IMG/VR virus record: IMGVR_UViG_3300043419_000715 | Location: 1-36,432 of that record | DNA length: 36,432 nt | Strand: one strand, 5' to 3' | Source of the DNA: a virus | Shown: positions 36,278 through 36,432 of the stretch, piece by piece | Numbering within the stretch: the first letter of the stretch is position 1 | Layout: every line of letters starts with the position of its first letter | Program-made: the position numbers and the translations under genes | The notes under the pieces: generated by a model | What the model saw: the letters and a program-made list of their open reading frames with translations, nothing else | Database searches by the model: none | Told to the model about the DNA's origin: nothing

Positions 36278-36432
36278 ATGAAACACAAACCGAAACCAAT
36301 ACCTGCAGTGCCCTGCCTCGACACCTATCGGGGCAAGCGGTACTTCAAGTTCACCGTTGTCGCTGTGACCAGCGGCCTGTTCTGGTCCAAGAAACGGGTG
36401 TTCTCGCCCGTCATTGCCGAGTCTGCAGCCTC
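36278..36432 (+). CDS. Partial gene at the right edge
   Basis: The frame is open from ATG 36278 to the window end (51 codons). It starts with a basic, Pro-rich part (M-K-H-K-P-K-P-I-P), then has beta-like sequence. It is incomplete, so no assignment is made. Confidence 0.5.
   Translation, partial: MKHKPKPIPAVPCLDTYRGKRYFKFTVVAVTSGLFWSKKRVFSPVIAESAA

Overview
The window is one contiguous stretch of a double-stranded DNA tailed bacteriophage (Caudoviricetes). The evidence is a terminase large subunit, portal, scaffold, major capsid protein, tail fibre, holin, spanin-like protein and muramidase-type endolysin beside a phage replication and nucleotide module. A lipoprotein that also carries a C-terminal membrane segment, resembling a unimolecular spanin, points to a host with an outer membrane. 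No integrase, excisionase or CI-like repressor is visible, so a virulent lifestyle is the simpler reading. The host cannot be named from sequence alone. Genes are tightly packed, with many ATGA or GTGA stop/start overlaps and frequent GTG starts.

Layout. (1) Positions 1-12050, minus strand: the virion and lysis operon. Read in transcription order it holds a small acidic protein, portal, a small overlapping protein, scaffold, major capsid protein, a rho-independent terminator, a small protein with an A AAA AAG slippery site, holin, spanin-like lipoprotein, a probable neck protein, a glycosyltransferase, a tail protein and a tail fibre that runs off the left edge. (2) Positions 12051-12119: a divergent control region with a perfect 10-bp inverted repeat. 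(3) Positions 12120-17097, plus strand: terminase, two reading frames that overlap deeply, small basic proteins, a structural protein and a dNMP kinase. (4) Positions 17098-22770: recombination and replication genes (Sak4-like ATPase, RecB-family exonuclease, zinc-finger protein, RuvC-like resolvase, replication initiator, DnaB helicase, MazG-like protein). (5) Positions 22771-32957: early and accessory genes, many very small. They include a ribbon-helix-helix regulator, a tandem helix-turn-helix protein, a DRB0094-type RNA ligase, a run of shuffled small cassettes, ThyX, a DUF2829/Tad2-like protein and a DHH phosphoesterase. (6) Positions 32878-33177: a single minus-strand HEXXH metallopeptidase gene. 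(7) Positions 33178-34256: about 1.1 kb without a credible gene, starting with a promoter-like sequence and full of complementary stems, which is a candidate large structured RNA. (8) Positions 34257-36432: small genes with the endolysin.

Regulation. A 13-bp palindrome of the form GGTGTNNNACACC recurs at five plus-strand gene boundaries. At four of them a TTGACA or TTGACT lies exactly 14 bases upstream of the TATTAC or TAAGAC in the palindrome. One site directly precedes the ribbon-helix-helix gene, which is therefore a natural candidate for an autoregulated phage switch protein. A second control element is a promoter, folded leader and strong terminator unit (19658-19832) just ahead of the replication genes; it is either a small RNA gene or an attenuator.

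The two most interesting places are the structured non-coding region 33178-34256, whose 3' end shows two mutually exclusive long-range helices ahead of a gene, and the TTGACA-14-palindrome regulon. Functional names are family-level readings from visible motifs. No database search was possible.
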